A stretch of 64,000 nucleotides of DNA from Trichosphaerium sp. ATCC 40318 (taxonomy: Eukaryota > Discosea > Flabellinia > Trichosidae). Both the position numbers and the translations under genes were made by a program. The DNA lies in assembly GCA_038496445.1 (NCBI GenBank), contig JALMLS010000150.1, positions 1-64,000 of the forward strand, read 5' to 3'. Shown here in pieces: positions 49,156-58,480 of the stretch (position 1 is the stretch's first letter; every line of letters starts with the position of its first letter). A model generated the notes under the pieces. The model made no database searches. It was not told where the DNA came from and saw nothing but the letters and a program-made list of their open reading frames with translations.

Positions 49156-50491
49156 ATGACAAGGCTACTGTATTGCTTTATTCTTTGCTTCTCTTCAATA
49201 TTATTACTTCGTAATTGCGAAGCTAGTAAGCCGTGGGTTCATACATGGGATACACTATCAGATATGTTCTATATGCATGGTAATAACCGGAGCGGTGAGT
49301 TAACAGATGCTGAAGTAAAGTTTATGGCATCAAGCTTTAAAATAATCACGTTTGGAAATTGCTTTGGATCTATCGAATACGGCACCACAGATGAAGAAGC
49401 AGTGTTAAAAGCTGCTACTGAAATAAAAGTAAATAATCACGTGTAAAGTGAAAAGGTTAACGAATTTTTCAGGCGGTTAATCCGGATGTAAAAGTAATTT
49501 TCTACTTCAAGTCAAATTTTGCCGAACAAATAGTAAAGTGTTCTACCACTTCTAAAACGTGGTTACAGAATCAAGATAAATGGTCTCTTCGTGATGATAA
49601 GGGTAACATAATTCACCACAACAGTACGCTATACAACGCAATAATACTAGTACACTCACCGCATCACTAGGCTGGCCAATGTTTGACCCAACTAAAAAAG
49701 ATTTTGTTGACTTTTGGGTTGGTCACTTAGTGGACATTGCCAAACAACGTCTCAGTAATGGAAAGGTATTAATCGATGGTTTTTTCCTCGATGGTATACC
49801 AAACTCTGATACCGAAATACGTAACCTCACAAAAGCCGAAAATGACGCTCACGACAAAGCGCAAGCGGCGATGATAGGAAAATTGCAAGCTGCACTAGAC
49901 GGGTTTGGGGAGAATCAAAAAGCTATAATGAACGCTCTAGACAGTGATTACGGATTAAAGCTTCATGTAGAAGGCGCTGCAGCGTCAATGGTTGACCACT
50001 TTGCTATTATTCAGTTTCTTGATCATAAAACTGGAAAAATGATTCCTGAAGCAATGCAACACCTTTTATTCGAAGTAATAGGTTCTCCAGAAAACAAAAA
50101 TCGTACTCTCGAGATAAAAAGTTGGCCAGGACCACTTATTAGTCCCAAGACTTGGCCTAACAATACTATCCCTAAAACGACAACAGGATTACGACAGATG
50201 ATGACTGACGAGTTTAATAACGCGTTATCTTACTTTTTACTCATTGCAGAGGAGAACCACTGGTGGGGATACTCCCTCTTCTGGGGAATCTCGGATTACA
50301 TCCCGTTTGGACCAGATCATACTTGTCCAGAGAACTTCTATCCTCACTTACATTGTAAACTTGGTGCTCCAAAAGGTCCAGCAAAACGTGTTTCAAACAC
50401 GTGGGTTTACACTAGGGAGTTTGAATATGCAAGCGTTTATGTTGACTTATCAAACAGAGCTGTATCCAAAGTAACTTGGCATGACTGTTAG
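49156..50491 (+). CDS. Secreted glycoside-hydrolase-like protein (GHL15-type barrel)
   Basis: ATG 49156 gives a signal peptide (LLYCFILCFSSILLL). The mature protein reads FMASSFKIITFGNCFGS, NPDVKVIFYFKSN, then a long last exon from about 49670 with FVDFWVGHLVDIAKQRLS, VLIDGFFLDGIPN (two candidate catalytic acids in LIDGFFLDG), ALDSDYGLKLHVEGAAASM and WWGYSLFWGISDY. This arrangement (strand, F-D-G-F-F-x-D, then an E-rich strand) matches putative glycosidases of the GHL15 type and relatives with a TIM barrel. Two short introns (about 49429-49472 and 49625-49670). About 420 residues, no membrane anchor, so probably secreted for polysaccharide digestion. The substrate is unknown. Confidence 0.72.
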
Positions 50492-50579
50492 ATCTCAATA
50501 AAGACAAACCATCTTCCTTCAGTTTTAGATTTTGTTCCTTGTTACCACAAGACAATAACAACGTTAGAAGTTACTTGCA

Positions 50580-50783
50580 ATGCAATTATTAAATACAAGT
50601 ATTGAGACTGAGGAGCACATTGAAGAGGCAAATGTTGAGGTAAAAAGTAGTGGCTTATCACTAAGATCATTATTCAACACATTTGTTTTTCCCTTCCACA
50701 TATTTCGTAATATTTTATATGGCTTGTTCAGGTACTTCACAAACAGATTTTGTTCTCAAGTTCATAGGTATGGAAAAGAATAA
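50580..50783 (+). CDS. Small membrane-associated protein, unrecognised
   Basis: 67-residue intronless frame with an acidic start (TEEHIEEANVEV) and a hydrophobic aromatic stretch (FVFPFHIFRNILYGLFRYF) that could lie in a membrane. Clean ATG and stop, no homologue recalled. Could be chance. Confidence 0.35.
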   Translation: MQLLNTSIETEEHIEEANVEVKSSGLSLRSLFNTFVFPFHIFRNILYGLFRYFTNRFCSQVHRYGKE

Positions 50784-50974
50784 AAGTCATCACGCCAAAA
50801 AAGTAAAGAAAAGTGTGCGTGTTAGGTAGTAAATAAATAGAAAAGACAAAACCTCCTCTTGTTGGCGTCACTGTATCCTTGACTTTTTGATAATTGAGAC
50901 TTTAATTCATAAGATTGTGTTTTTTTTTTTCAAGTGCGAAGGGGAAGGCAAATGAGTACTTACAAAGTACAAAG

Positions 50975-51561
50975 TCATTGACCTTGTTTTGGTTTCATGG
51001 AGGGAAGTGATGAATGTCTCTTTCCACTGTTACGACATCTTTGAAGACAGAAATCAAGATGAGCGTTACATACATGAGGTGGATTGAACTCGCGACAATC
51101 TGATTGAGCGATGTAACAGTTTACAGGACATGAGAACTGTTCTGTTGATTCACTACTTTGGACACTTCGTTTTACACCATTACGACATCTTCGGAGACAA
51201 AAGTTGGCTTCGGCGTTACACACATGAGGTGGATTGAACTCACTACAATCTGATTGGGCAATATGACAGTTGACTGTACATGAGAATTGTTCTGATGATT
51301 CAATGTTTCGTTTTCCTCCATTTCTACATCTTTGAAGACATAAATCAACTTGAGTGTTACATACATGAGGCGGATTGAATTCACGACAATCTCCTTGAGC
51401 GATGTAACAGTTAACGGGGCATGAGAACTGCTCTGTCGACTCAGTCTGTGATAACAAAGTGAGCACGAGGAACAAAGAGATGACATCTAAGTAAAACGTA
51501 CAAGACATAGAATCATGGAAAGAGATGCAATGATGACAATGAAAGTAGAAAACAGATGCAT
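50975..51561 (-). CDS. Secreted Cys-repeat protein, copy B (three repeats)
   Basis: Exon 1 51561-51502 (signal peptide MHLFSTFIVIIASLSMILCL), intron 51501-51446 (56 nt, GTACGT...CACAG, phase 0), exon 2 51445-50975. The mature protein has three repeats with six cysteines each, core C-x3-C-x6-C then EFNPPHVC and C-x3-C, separated by basic linkers (GGKRNIESSEQF, GVKRSVQSSESTEQ) that contain KR pairs where proteolytic release is possible. The tail is SMKPKQGQ. Divergent partner of copy C; both have CAA-rich leaders. Not a family I recognise. A secreted effector, adhesive or antimicrobial role is conceivable but unproven. Confidence 0.82.
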
Positions 51562-52027
51562 TGATGTTGTTGCTGTGGTTGCTAGTTGTTGTTGATAAAA
51601 TTTGATTGGTGGTGAAGATTTGAGTGGAAAACCAAGCTCGTCAAAAAACTAAGCAAATCGTCAATCATTGCGTCACTTTTGTGAATAAAGTGTCACCAAG
51701 CAAGTCATGAGTAAAAACCTTCAAGCATCAACCAAGTACATTGGTTGATGCTTGAAGGTTTTATAACTCCACAACAAATATTTATTTTAGAAGCAAAACT
51801 AACAATCTATTATCAACGGAACTGACGCATTTTCCATTGTATGACTTCATTGAATCAAATATGTCGTGATTTTTTTTTCAGTGTACCACGTGAAATTTTG
51901 TTTTTGTTCACATGAATCTAAACGGTACAAAAATATTCCGATGTTGACGAGATTTTATTTTGGTAAAGACTGAATCAATCAAATTGCCTCAACAACAATA
52001 ACCACAACAACATCAACAACAACATCA
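51562..52027. promoter_or_regulatory. Divergent promoter of Cys-repeat copies B and C
   Basis: Shared 466-bp region. The two leaders next to the ATGs (51562-51600 on the minus side, 51988-52027 on the plus side) are both CAA-rich. A perfect hairpin lies between them (51714-51762). Confidence 0.5.
51714..51762. repeat. Perfect 22-bp inverted repeat, 5-nt loop
   Basis: The arms 51714-51735 and 51741-51762 are exactly complementary over 22 bp with the loop GTACA. It lies in the shared promoter of two secreted-protein genes. Transcribed, it would be a 49-nt hairpin with stem length like a short regulatory RNA precursor; as DNA it could be a cruciform or a MITE-like relic. No duplicated flank was seen. 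Confidence 0.75.
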
Positions 52028-52617
52028 ATGCATCTGTTTTCTACTTTCATTGTCATCATTGCATCTCTTTCCATGATTCTATGTCTTGTACGTTTTTTGC
52101 TTAGCTGTCATCTCTTTGTTCCTTTTACTTACTTTTATCACAGACTGAGTCGACAGAGCAGTTCTCATGCCCCGTTAACTGTTACATCGCTCAAGGAGAT
52201 TGTCGTGAATTCAATCCGCCTCATGTATGTAACACTCAAGTTGATTTATGTCTTCAAAGATGTAGAAATGGAGGAAAACGAAACATCGAATCATCAGAAC
52301 AATTCTCATGTACAGTCAACTGTCATATTGCCCAATCAGATTGTAGTGAGTTCAATCCACCTCACATGTGTAACGCCGAAGCCAACTTTTGTCTCCGAAG
52401 ATGTCGTAATGGTGTAAAACGAAGTGTCCAAAGTAGTGAATCAACAGAACAGTTCTTATGTCCTGTAAACTGCTACATCGCTCAATCAGATTGTCGTGAA
52501 TTCAATCCACCTCATGTATGTAACGCTCATCTTGATTTCTGTCTTCAAAGATGTCGTAACAGTGGAAAGAGACATTCATCACCTCCTGATATGAAACCAA
52601 AACAAGGTCAAGAATGA
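52028..52617 (+). CDS. Secreted Cys-repeat protein, copy C (three repeats)
   Basis: Exon 1 52028-52087 (signal peptide, the same sequence as in copy B), intron 52088-52143 (56 nt), exon 2 52144-52617. Three six-Cys repeats; differences from copy B are few: HMC for HVC in repeat 2, a Leu for Ser in repeat 3 (EQFLC) and PPDMKPKQGQE at the end. The near-identical pair implies recent inverted duplication or gene conversion. Confidence 0.82.
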
Positions 52618-52741
52618 CTTTGTAATTTGTAGGCACTCATTTACCTTTCCATTCACCTAATAAAAAATGCACTTTTATTTTGCATTTTGTGTCGGTAATG
52701 TTGGTATAAAACAGAAACAACACGTCCATACGAGGAAATAA

Positions 52742-52855
52742 TTAAGCACGTGTGAAAGAGCTTACATGAGAGTGCTTTAAAAGGAAGACTGCGGCGGTTA
52801 AGCATAGAAGGGCAAATGTGACAACAAAAACCGAAGTTGACTTTTTTTTTCCCAT
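52742..52855 (-). CDS. Possible tiny membrane protein, 37 residues
   Basis: ATG 52855, only 43 bp from the divergent gene at 52899. It reads MGKKKSTSVF followed by a hydrophobic helix (VVTFALLCLTAAVFLL). Basic N-tip plus one membrane segment is typical of tail or signal anchors; a first exon of a longer gene is possible because GTAAGC follows HSH. Low confidence. Confidence 0.3.
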   Translation of the reverse strand: MGKKKSTSVFVVTFALLCLTAAVFLLKHSHVSSFTRA

Positions 52856-52898
52856 TTAACCAACTGTACCTTGAAGTCGCCCTACAAGCCACGTTATT

Positions 52899-53287
52899 AT
52901 GGCAGGTTTCCATAATAAAGAATGGTCTACTGTTCAGGGACTATACGAACGTCAAAGTGGGGACCTCATACCCTTCAAACACCCCAGAGGCGCTAAAAAG
53001 TGAGTTATTTGCAAAATTACATTATAATTATAAACTAAGCTCAATTAAATCATAGAATGGTATGGCGAGCTTGGAACTACTTTACTCCGGTATTTTGGGT
53101 GTTTTTGATATACTATGGCTACAACAAAGTGCAATACTTTAGATACTGGTATAAAACGACGTATCCTCCAGAATTGACGTCAGAGGAGCTTTTAGACGCG
53201 GAATTACGACGTCTTAGAGAATCTACAAGGCCTTTATCGGGTTTAGAGCGCACATTATCTCAAGAGAGTCATGAGGCGTACTATTAA
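52899..53287 (+). CDS. Small single-pass membrane protein, two exons
   Basis: Exons 52899-52999 and 53056-53287 join in phase (leftover AA plus A gives Lys). The 110-residue product reads MAGFHNKEWSTVQGLYERQ, a single membrane helix NYFTPVFWVFLIYYGY, then a charged tail (TSEELLDAELRRLRESTRP). Size and layout fit accessory subunits of mitochondrial respiratory complexes, but no motif proves it. Confidence 0.6.
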
Positions 53288-53989
53288 CGACCTAGCATCT
53301 GAAAAAGGGAAACAATAACTGTGGCTGGATTTTTTTTGCCCTGGCATTGTCATTTTATCATTGCGCTCCGGCCACAAACACAACAGTACGAGAGTTAGCC
53401 CTAAGCTCCCTCAAATTGCATTTTAACAAAGATTGTATGTCACATTGAACATTTAAATAAAATAAATGATACGCAAAGTGTAACTGGCAAGAACATGAAC
53501 ACCAAGTACAAAAAACAAGAAGATGAAATGATTGTGACATCTCCTGATTTTGTTTTTTTATTTGACACGACTTCAGATCACTAGCGTCGTTAGTTTGGGT
53601 TAGAATTACTTTGCTAATGTATAACAGCTAACGTAAAACATCTACACTCATTTCACGCAAGTTGCGTTGATACGAAAGTACGGATTGCTTTGTCGGCAAA
53701 CAAACGATTGATTGTTACTCACGACGTGTGCACAGAGCGACTCACACAACCCAAGTGTCTCCCTTTCCTTAAAACAATCAAACAAAGTTTCCATGCGCCA
53801 CAGCATAAACAACTACCTCTTGCATCTTTTGACACAATTTCGTGACTGGTGCAAATCAATGACGACTGAAGTACTATTTAAGTAAGCAAATGACGATATT
53901 TAGCGATAATCAATTGTTTTGTACCAAGTGGCAACTGCTCTTCACTGTAGTATTAGAAACAAACAAATAAATAGAAATTGGCTCTCAAT
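53288..53989. other. 702-bp intergenic, no gene seen
   Basis: Both strands checked; only short open frames without start or motif. Unusually long for this window, so it may hold regulatory DNA or an unseen RNA. Confidence 0.4.
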
Positions 53990-56262
53990 ATGGTAAACCT
54001 CGCATATTTCCTACTGGCGACTGTACTAGTAGCGTTAACACTAGCGCAAAGTACGATTATTATTACTTTACATGCCCATTTTAATATTCTACCGTTAGCT
54101 GCTGACCACCCACTGGTTGGTACCTCAGGAAACTTAGTTGAACGTTTCCATGATGCCACGGGCACTGTAGTTATTATCAACGACGAACAATTCAGAGTTG
54201 ACAATTTCGCGTTTGATGGGCAAGGAGTACGAGTTCAGTACGTGCTTATGCTTTAGGAATGTACTAAAGTACTTTGTAGTTGGTATGCTAGTACACAGCC
54301 TTTTGATATCAATGGAAATTTTCAATGCAACATCGCAAGCGGGGATTGCTTCAGCCTTGTTTCTTCCGAAAATCTGGTTACTGGTTCCAGTTACAACTCG
54401 GAAAGCTATACCTACACTCTTGATGGTGGTAGAAACTGGAATGGTATACGCTCAATCTCCTTGTGGTGAGTAACTCTCGAAAGTCGTTATAAAATCAAAC
54501 TAAACTTCGATAGGTGTGTGCCTGTTGGCATAGATTTCTCCAGTATAGAGCTTCCTGAAGTAGCAGCAGCTCCAACAGAAGCACCATTAGCTAATTGTAA
54601 ATCAATGAGCGACTTTTTTAACTTGCGTTGGCACGTGTCGGGCGAACATTTCTCCTTTTCAAAAAAGTCACTTTTTTTTTTTGGGAGTCAACTCTACTCT
54701 GCCTCACTACACGTTTTTTTAAAAAGCGCTTCCACTCACTACGCGTTTTTTTAAAAAGCGCTTCCACTAATCTACAAAAACAGGGAACTAGACTTAGCTA
54801 GCAATTCTATCACCTTTGAATACGAAACTGCTATCCGTTTAGATCAATGGATGGGTTTTGGAATTGCTGATCAAAGCCTTGGCTTCAGTGGCGTACGTAG
54901 TACCGTTGGCTTCATAGAAAGCTTAAATAACTTTTTTGTAGATGGTTGGCGCAGACGTTATTATCGTAGGCAGAGTCAACGAACTACCGTTCGCTACAGA
55001 CTATTTCTTAGGTGCTAGACGTCCTTGTGAATCTTCAACAGTGACAGATGCTGTATGCCCTGATACTGTACGCATGGGAGGCACCTCAGATGTCATTGGT
55101 CTAGAGTACGACCAGTAACTTTAGTTTGAACTCACCTGTTTGTAGGGTGAGAGGAACAGCTGAGACAACAAGTTTTTTCCGTTTCAAACGTCCTTTGAAC
55201 AAAACAGATGATTTTGATAGAAGCATTGACCCAGACGCAGAACTCTTTGTAGTGTGGGCCAGAGGACCTCTCGATGGTACCCTTTATATAGTTTAAACAC
55301 CAACCACTCATCATTGTGTAAGGCGATCTCGTTCGTAAGCACCCTGCCGGTGAAACAAGTTCCACAACAAAAATACGTTTCTCTGATAGTGTCAATGACT
55401 GTGTCGCTGTCACACAAGCTCCAGGAACCCTTGCTCCAATATCTACAGTAGTAGAAACAATAGTAGACACTACTGAAATTGAAGTTACTCAAGGGAATTA
55501 CATAGTTCACCCAAACCCTCCTGGTTGGGGATTCAGGTAACAAACCTTTTATTTTTGAGTATATGAACGACAGCACTACTCACAATGTTTTGTAGCTTTA
55601 AACTCAATGGAATGTCAACACCAATACTTTATGTTAAACGTAATGTTACATACACATTCACTGTAAAGACAAACCTACCAAGTACTATATTTTTTTAATC
55701 AATTTTTTTGAGTCGTAGTTAACCGACTTACAATTTTGCTTTGTAGCAATGGAACTACCATTTTACTTGACTGATGATACGGTCGGTGGTCAAGGAGTAG
55801 GTGCAGCAATGAAACAAAATCCTATTGTTTATGCTGGTTTTAATGGAAGTATATCTGGTACATTCATATGCTCCTGTAAGGATGTGTACTTACTCCAAAT
55901 AATTAGGAAGCCCTACTGATCCTTACGTATTTCAGTGGACTCCTGATGATTCAACACCTGATTTATTGTACTACCAGTGTTGGTCAGCAACTAAACAAGG
56001 GTGGCAAATTGTTGTAGATCAAGGTACGCCACCTTCTGAAATTCCACCCACTGTTGTACCAACAACTTCTGTAGAGCCTACACCTACCACTGTAGCGCCT
56101 GCATCCACCAGTGTAGAACCTACTTCTACCACTGTAGCGCCTTCAACTAGTATAGCTCCTAGCAACACAAACTCACCAGCTGTAGATCCAAATGCGAGCG
56201 CCAGTCCTGCTCTAGTATATGCTTTAGCATTCGTCATTTCTGTAATTGCTCTTCTCTTGTAA
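53990..56262 (+). CDS. Skeletor-like surface protein: DM13, DOMON, Ser/Thr stalk, C-terminal anchor
   Basis: ATG 53990 starts a signal peptide (VNLAYFLLATVLVALTLAQ). Next is a DM13-type domain (NLVERFHDATGTVVIINDEQ, RVDNFAFDGQG). Then comes a DOMON domain (54790-55330: ITFEYETAIRLDQWMGFGIA, MVGADVIIVG, TTSFFRFKRPL, AELFVVWARG, KHPAGET), a haem- or sugar-binding beta fold of extracellular redox proteins. A domain after it (PILYVKRNVTYTFTVKTN, LPFYLTDDTVGGQG, FTWTPDDSTPDLLYYQC) resembles the C-terminal cupredoxin-like part of Skeletor proteins. The final stretch is a Thr/Ser/Pro stalk (TSVEPTPTTVAP) and a hydrophobic end (ALVYALAFVISVIALLL), a likely GPI signal. A cell-surface electron-transfer or adhesion role is inferred. 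Confidence 0.8.
54705..54768. repeat. Two 32-bp tandem units in a DOMON-gene intron
   Basis: Positions 54712-54736 recur at 54744-54768, each with T7 then AAAAAGCGCTTCCACT. A small tandem duplication inside an intron. Confidence 0.7.
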
Positions 56263-56636
56263 AGAAAAAAGACATACAAAACGCAGATTAAAATAAACAC
56301 CAACAGAATTTTGTAATTATTGCGTTAGTATTTTACTTGTTATCACACAACTCACTCACACGTGCGTGACACGGTTTCTATCTACAGCCTCTAGATAACG
56401 ACTTTTAGAGGATTTTGAAATTCATTGATGGCCGTTAAAGGAGTTGAAGCTAGTCTGTTGTACCTCACTGTAAATGGTACTTTTTGAGAGAATCTGTTTA
56501 GTTGATTGAAACAAAAAATTCTTTTTCGCGCTCTCCTCATTGTTTTTTAACGAGGAGAAAATTGAATGTTCACGTAGAAGTTACGAAATTGCGGTGGAGA
56601 ATTTTTTATTGGTTTAAAATAACTAAACGAACTGGT
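56263..56636. other. Convergent intergenic, no gene seen
   Basis: Between the DOMON gene stop and the glutaredoxin stop; two 3' untranslated regions are expected. No exon supported. Confidence 0.4.
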
Positions 56637-57091
56637 TTACAAGTTTGATGATACTCCTGCAGCTGTAAGGAGCTTTTTAAGGTTTCCGCTTGCTTTTGCT
56701 GCGTGGGTGTCTAAAAAAACAGAGTTAGATACACCTACGCGTGGGCACAGTGTACGTACCGTCGTTACCGCCGAGGTATTTTCCATCAATCCATACGCTT
56801 GGTACAGTTCTTGAACCGCTTCTCTCGGTGACGACGGCTTGGATATCGCTACCGTTATCTACATAGAGTGAGGGAAGAACAAAACGTTTGTTGACGAACC
56901 CATGTTATCTAATTCGATGGCGTGGTATTTAACATCAATAGAGTCTAATAAACCCTTAACCTTTTTGCAATATCTAGAGGCGTTATTTTTTGTTGGTGTC
57001 TACAAAAACAACAAACGCACGGGCAATAGGATTTAGAGAATACCATAACCTTGTTTTCTGCCAATTTTGAGTCTACAACTGCTGCTGCCAT
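56637..57091 (-). CDS. Dithiol glutaredoxin
   Basis: ATG 57091 gives MAAAVVDSKLAENKVMVFSK, then splicing across a GTGCG...CTCTAG intron rebuilds the active site SYCPYCKKVKG. The next exons read YHAIELDN, GSDIQAVVTERSGSRTVPSV (the TVP motif that contacts glutathione) and WIDGKYLGGND (the GG-D motif), ending TAAGVSSNL at 56637. About 105 residues, the standard class I CPYC type with no targeting peptide, so cytosolic disulphide reduction with glutathione. Three introns. Confidence 0.93.
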
Positions 57092-57159
57092 GATGTTTTT
57101 GTTTAGATATGGCTTAATGTTCACTCGAAACGTAAGGCTTAAAGTCAGTTTGTTGCAAA
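57092..57159. promoter_or_regulatory. 68-bp divergent promoter, glutaredoxin / basic protein
   Basis: Only 68 bp between start codons of divergent genes; promoters must overlap the coding starts or lie within this stretch. Confidence 0.4.
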
Positions 57160-57761
57160 ATGTCGACTCTACCAGTATCTGGCTACCCTCAAGGCGGAAA
57201 AAAGAGCAGGCGTCTTTTTGCCAACAGGCTCAAGCGCTCATTGCCTGGCATGAAGCGCCGTGTTGCTGAAAGAAACAACAGCATGTACAAGAGTAACCTT
57301 AAGTACTTTGAACAACTCGGAATCAAAACCAGTGGTAAGGATAATATTCTACTGTAATTCACAAGTAATTCTTACCTGTAAACTAGATCTAAGACCTCTA
57401 AACGATGATACAGAGTACGTATTACAAATTTCGTATTAAAACAATACAAAAACGTTAAAAATGTAATGTAGAGGTGGTTGCGAAATGGTTATGGACGTTG
57501 AATTTGAAACAGATGATAGACACCAAGACTCCAGAGCAAAATTAGCAGGTGGTGTTACAAAAAAACGAACCAAGAGACACAAGAGAAGAAAAAACAAGCT
57601 CGGAAAAATGGTTGATCGTAAGTTAAAGCGTTTTTTATGCAATTCTGAAACAAATTTTTTTTTTCTCGGTTTACTTCGCGTATTTACAATTCTAAACCAC
57701 TATAGATTCTCAAAAGTCTCGTAAGGGAGTTAAAAAAGCAGGTGTTGTCACCATTGCTTAA
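57160..57761 (+). CDS. Small basic protein, probably nuclear or nucleolar, unrecognised
   Basis: ATG 57160 (MSTLPVSGYPQGGKKSRRLF) and four exons that join in phase. Product about 135 residues: a basic helix (RLKRSLPGMKRRVAERNNSM), an acidic middle (VMDVEFETDDRHQD) and a basic end (TKKRTKRHKRRKNKLGKM, SQKSRKGVKKAGVVTIA). Composition suggests RNA or ribosome association, but I cannot name a family. Confidence 0.6.
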
Positions 57762-57922
57762 GGATATAATCAAAATCAGCAACAAAAAAACAAAACAATT
57801 TATTTGAGTCTTTCATCGCCACTTGTACATGCCAAGATGAAGAATCAAAGCGTTTAAAATGCGTAGCGATTTAATTCATTTTTTGCAATAAAATAGCATT
57901 GCAATCGCACAATCTTGTCACT

Positions 57923-58480
57923 ATGCTATCCTTACCTAATCGCTTCATTCTCCTGAATATCAACAGGTACGTTTATTGCCATTAACACCCCAAACTTTCA
58001 CCATTGGCCATCACCATGGTAGATAACTAAAGGTCACACATTATTCCTTTTTGGTGCAATGTAAAATTCACCTTTGAATTCACCTTATCTTTCTCTTTCT
58101 GATTTCTCAGCCTTATTGGCTTTGTTACGTGTCGCGTAATTATGACGTGTTTTGATAAATTTGAAATTTCGTTTACTGAGAACAGCGTCTTCTTTATGTT
58201 AAATTAGGCATTACTGCTGTGCTCTTCGCGTTGATCAATGTGATTTTTTTAATGCTTACCTTAACGTTTATTTCTTTGCGAGATTCCCGTATCAGACTGG
58301 GTACAAGGTTCCTATTCTCTTAAAACGGTATATTTCTGTTTTTGTTTGAATAGTCTTTTATTGATTTTTACCCTACTTTCGCAGTTCCTAATTGGAGTTT
58401 TAAGTATTTTATCGAGCGCTCTGTTACTTATAAGCAATGGAGATAACGCCCGAGCTAAATACGTGGATACAACGCCATAG
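57923..58480 (+). CDS. Candidate small membrane protein overlapping the next start
   Basis: ATG 57923 (MLSLPNRFILLNIN), then GT-AG junctions lead in phase to an exon at about 58209-58310 and a hydrophobic exon (FLIGVLSILSSALLLIS) with stop TAG 58478-58480, overlapping the ATG at 58437 of the next gene by 44 bp in another frame. The middle exon also has a more hydrophobic reading (ITAVLFALINVIFLMLTLTF) in a frame that does not splice cleanly. Weak. Confidence 0.3.

Noticed and set aside
51172-51486. Open frame rich in Ser/Val/His within copy B
   Set aside because: Out-of-frame shadow of the Cys-repeat exon; the true frame has the signal peptide, intron and conserved cysteines.
56019-56303. 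Minus-strand Val/Gly/Thr-rich frame
   Set aside because: Antisense shadow of the Thr/Pro stalk of the DOMON protein.
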